Origin: Deltaproteobacteria bacterium
Lineage (GTDB): Bacteria > Desulfobacterota > Desulfobacteria > Desulfobacterales > JAFDMD01
Direction: 5' to 3'
Length of the DNA: 39,773 nt
Assembly (NCBI GenBank): GCA_019306185.1
Contig: JAFDMD010000007.1
Coordinates: 1 to 39,773, forward strand
This document shows positions 37,212 through 39,773 of this stretch, piece by piece; position 1 is the first letter of the stretch, and every line of letters starts with the position of its first letter. The notes under the pieces are model-generated. The model saw only the letters and a list, made by a program, of their open reading frames with translations. It ran no database searches and had not been told where the DNA came from. The position numbers were made by a program, and so were the translations under genes.

Positions 37212-39761
37212 TCAAGCCAACGCGTCATAAATAGCCGTTTTTAACCCTTCAATCTTATCAGGGGAAACTATTTTTTCGCCGTATAAATTTCTTACATAAA
37301 AAACGTCTATTATTCTGTCCGCTTTAGTGGCTATTTTTGCGATCCTAATATCTATATCTTTCTCGAATATTGCATCTGTTATTCTAAATAAAATATCCGG
37401 CGCATTGTAAGTGGTAACCTCTATAATCGAAAAAAATTTAGATATATTATTATTTATATGGGCATTATCCGCCTTATTTTCCCCCTTGTTTTTATCTCTT
37501 TCGATATTATAATCTCTTTTTCTTTTTTTAAGAGCCTCTTTTATATTAAGTTTTCCTGCAAGAGCAAATCCAATATCTATCGCCGCTTTTTTCCATTTTT
37601 CTTTTTCAAAAATCTTATCTTGCGGGGGCTTGACTTTAAAAATATCCAGCGCAATCCCGTTTGTCCAAGTATTAATATTAGCGTCCAATATCTCTATTCC
37701 GTTTAATGTAAGTACTCCTGCAATTTTAGAAAAAAGTCCTGGTTTATCTTGGGCGCACAAGGTAATTTTTCTTGTATCCGATTCAATTACCTTTTTTATA
37801 TGCCATACAAAACTATTATTTTTTAATCTCCCGTATAATTTTATATGATCCTTTATATCTTTTATATCCGTATATAAAAGGTATCTCGGAGACATTGCCT
37901 TAAAAACGGACGAATTTAACGGAATAATCTCCTTTTTTTTCTCCTCGATTATCTCAATTGTTTGTTCGCTTGCCAATTCTCCTTTATCGATTATATTGTA
38001 GGTTTTAAAAAAAATATCCTGTAGCAAAGCCTCCGTCCATTTATTCCAAGCTTTAGGTCCTGTGGCTATCGAATCCGCGACCGTTAAAAGATACAACATT
38101 GCAAGACGCTTAATACTTTTTATTTTACGCGCGCAAAAAATAGCGGTTCCTTCGTCCTGTATATCTCTTCTTGTCGCGGTTTTTATTAAAAAAAGATGAT
38201 TCTCTATTAAAAAAGATACTACGTCTATATCTTTGGTTTTTAATTTTTTACGTTTTAAAATTTCGGTCGCAATCTTTGCGCCTATTTTAGAATGCTCGCC
38301 TACGGAATACCCCTTGCCTATATCGTGTAAAAGCGCCGCCCATAAAAGAGGCTTTTTATTTTCAAGAGTCGTATAAAGCTCGTCGCAAAGCGCGTCCGAT
38401 GTTATATCTTCGGATCTTCCAAAGCGTTTAATTGTTTTAAGAGTATAAATAGAATGCTTGTCTACCGGATATAAATGATAATCGTTATATTGTATCAAAT
38501 CCGTTATCTCTTTAAATTCCGGTATATATTTAACCAAAACCCCTATATTTAACATTAAGTTTAAGGGGTTGAAATCGGATAATGGCGCAAGAAGTATATT
38601 TTCAAAAGACTTTAAAATTTCCGGCGAGTTTTGATATTTTCCCTCTATTAAATATAAAAAATCTTCGGTAACCCTGTTTGCTTCCGCGCTTAACGGAATA
38701 TTCAGTTTTGCGCTGTATTCAAAAATTTTAATTAAAAGTTTCGGATCTTCCAATATCGCTTCCGAAGAGACGTATTGAATATACCCCTCTTTTATTACAA
38801 GCCTTTTATCCGGTTTATCTACTTGTTTATCTTTAATCCTCTCCGTTCTCGATCTACATTTTTCATATATAAAAATTAAAAAAAGATATTTTATAAACTC
38901 CATTCTATTATGAAGAATTCCCAAAAAAACCTCTACCGGCTTTCTATTTTTTTCTTGAGTAAAACCCATATCCAAAGCAGCAGGCATCTGATACTCTTTA
39001 TAAAAGTAATCGCATTTTCTTTTTGTAATATAATGAAGCCTGTTTCTCACGTTCCATATAAAATCAAGACAATCCTTTAATCTGTTAAACTCTTCATGCG
39101 AAAATATGCCAACGCGTTCCAGGTCTTTGAAATCTTTAAGCCCGAATTTAATACGAGCTATCCATAATATAGTATGATAATCTCTAAGCCCGCCTTTTCC
39201 CTCTTTTAAATTCGGCTCCAACAAATATGAAGAATCTCCGAATTTTTTATGGCGTTTTCTATTTGTTTCTATAAGCCAATCCGTTATTGTTTGAGATTCG
39301 GACGATTCTAATTTCTCCTTAAGATTTTTTACAAGCTTTAAATATAAACCCTTATTTCCGCATACAAATCGCGAATCAAGCAAAGCCGTAAAAGTTTCAA
39401 AATGCTCCTTTTCAATCTTTATCGGCTCATTTACATTTTTAAAAGAATATCCCAATTCAAACTTCAAATCCCATAAAGGATATACAACCTCGCTTATAAA
39501 ATCTTCGGAACTCTTCGGAATGCCCTCTTCAAACAGAATCATTATATCAATATCCGAGCATATCGCCTGCTCCCTTCTTCCGTAACCTCCCAAAGCTACA
39601 ATTGCATACCTTTCAATATCCGGCTTAATACTTTTATTTCCGCCCGCAACCTCAAATGCAGATTTAAAATATTCGTCTATTAATCCGCAATGCTTATATA
39701 AAAAATCGGAAGACTTATTTTGTAAAAATAAATTTATAAGCCCTTCTCTTTTCTCTTCCAA
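37212..39761 (-). CDS. glnD: Bifunctional PII uridylyltransferase/uridylyl-removing enzyme GlnD (5' end may lie beyond the window)
   Basis: ALGGYGRREQAICSDIDIMILFE nucleotidyltransferase motif; LLWAALLHDIGKGYSVGEHSKIGAKIA HD motif; two C-terminal ACT regions. Confidence 0.93.
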   Translation of the reverse strand: MEEKREGLINLFLQNKSSDFLYKHCGLIDEYFKSAFEVAGGNKSIKPDIERYAIVALGGYGRREQAICSDIDIMILFEEGIPKSSEDFISEVVYPLWDLKFELGYSFKNVNEPIKIEKEHFETFTALLDSRFVCGNKGLYLKLVKNLKEKLESSESQTITDWLIETNRKRHKKFGDSSYLLEPNLKEGKGGLRDYHTILWIARIKFGLKDFKDLERVGIFSHEEFNRLKDCLDFIWNVRNRLHYITKRKCDYFYKEYQMPAALDMGFTQEKNRKPVEVFLGILHNRMEFIKYLFLIFIYEKCRSRTERIKDKQVDKPDKRLVIKEGYIQYVSSEAILEDPKLLIKIFEYSAKLNIPLSAEANRVTEDFLYLIEGKYQNSPEILKSFENILLAPLSDFNPLNLMLNIGVLVKYIPEFKEITDLIQYNDYHLYPVDKHSIYTLKTIKRFGRSEDITSDALCDELYTTLENKKPLLWAALLHDIGKGYSVGEHSKIGAKIATEILKRKKLKTKDIDVVSFLIENHLFLIKTATRRDIQDEGTAIFCARKIKSIKRLAMLYLLTVADSIATGPKAWNKWTEALLQDIFFKTYNIIDKGELASEQTIEIIEEKKKEIIPLNSSVFKAMSPRYLLYTDIKDIKDHIKLYGRLKNNSFVWHIKKVIESDTRKITLCAQDKPGLFSKIAGVLTLNGIEILDANINTWTNGIALDIFKVKPPQDKIFEKEKWKKAAIDIGFALAGKLNIKEALKKRKRDYNIERDKNKGENKADNAHINNNISKFFSIIEVTTYNAPDILFRITDAIFEKDIDIRIAKIATKADRIIDVFYVRNLYGEKIVSPDKIEGLKTAIYDALA

Positions 39762-39773
39762 TATTTTTATAGG

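Noticed and set aside
36794-37228. Treating the 144-aa ORF as a complete small protein starting at MTRWLEEGEF
   Set aside because: A better start is ATG at 37195 with a purine-rich RBS, and the same frame continues past the stop with clear EcoRV-like sequence; it is the 5' part of a pseudogene.
1-39773. CRISPR arrays, tRNA or rRNA genes
   Set aside because: Looked for regularly spaced direct repeats and for tRNA/rRNA-like conserved segments by eye and saw none; a tRNAscan/CRISPR search would be needed to be certain.

Overview
This 39.8 kb window is AT-rich and comes from a Gram-negative bacterium whose taxonomy I did not resolve. Most of it is housekeeping sequence: lpxD, skp/ompH, bamA, lolD, lolC/E; pilC/gspF and pilD; pepA; cmoA/cmoB; tsaB; lon; purS-purL fusion; glnD; and a NuoE/NuoF/HoxU/HdrA-MvhD-like redox cluster. 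Accessory genes are interspersed: two OLD/AAA-type ATPases, an HrgA-like protein, a four-gene lipoprotein operon (CsgG/PEGA-like/DUF4810/DUF799), a DinD-like protein, a TM-anchored beta-rich protein and an EcoRV-type restriction-modification locus. The strongest observations are: (1) an EcoRV-family endonuclease gene whose frame runs uninterrupted up to an intact M.EcoRV-like methyltransferase (ATGA overlap) except for two in-frame nonsense codons, i.e. a decaying R-M system with an orphan methylase; (2) an lpxD split by an internal deletion plus frameshift in the left-handed beta-helix; (3) a ~188-nt nested imperfect hairpin in the cmoA-tsaB intergenic region; (4) two families of dispersed palindromes; (5) an apparent Phd-type antitoxin remnant behind the HrgA-like gene; (6) an HdrA-MvhD fusion with altered cofactor motifs next to an NADH-dehydrogenase module lacking any catalytic hydrogenase or formate dehydrogenase subunit. 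All family assignments are from motif recognition by eye. No database search was run.
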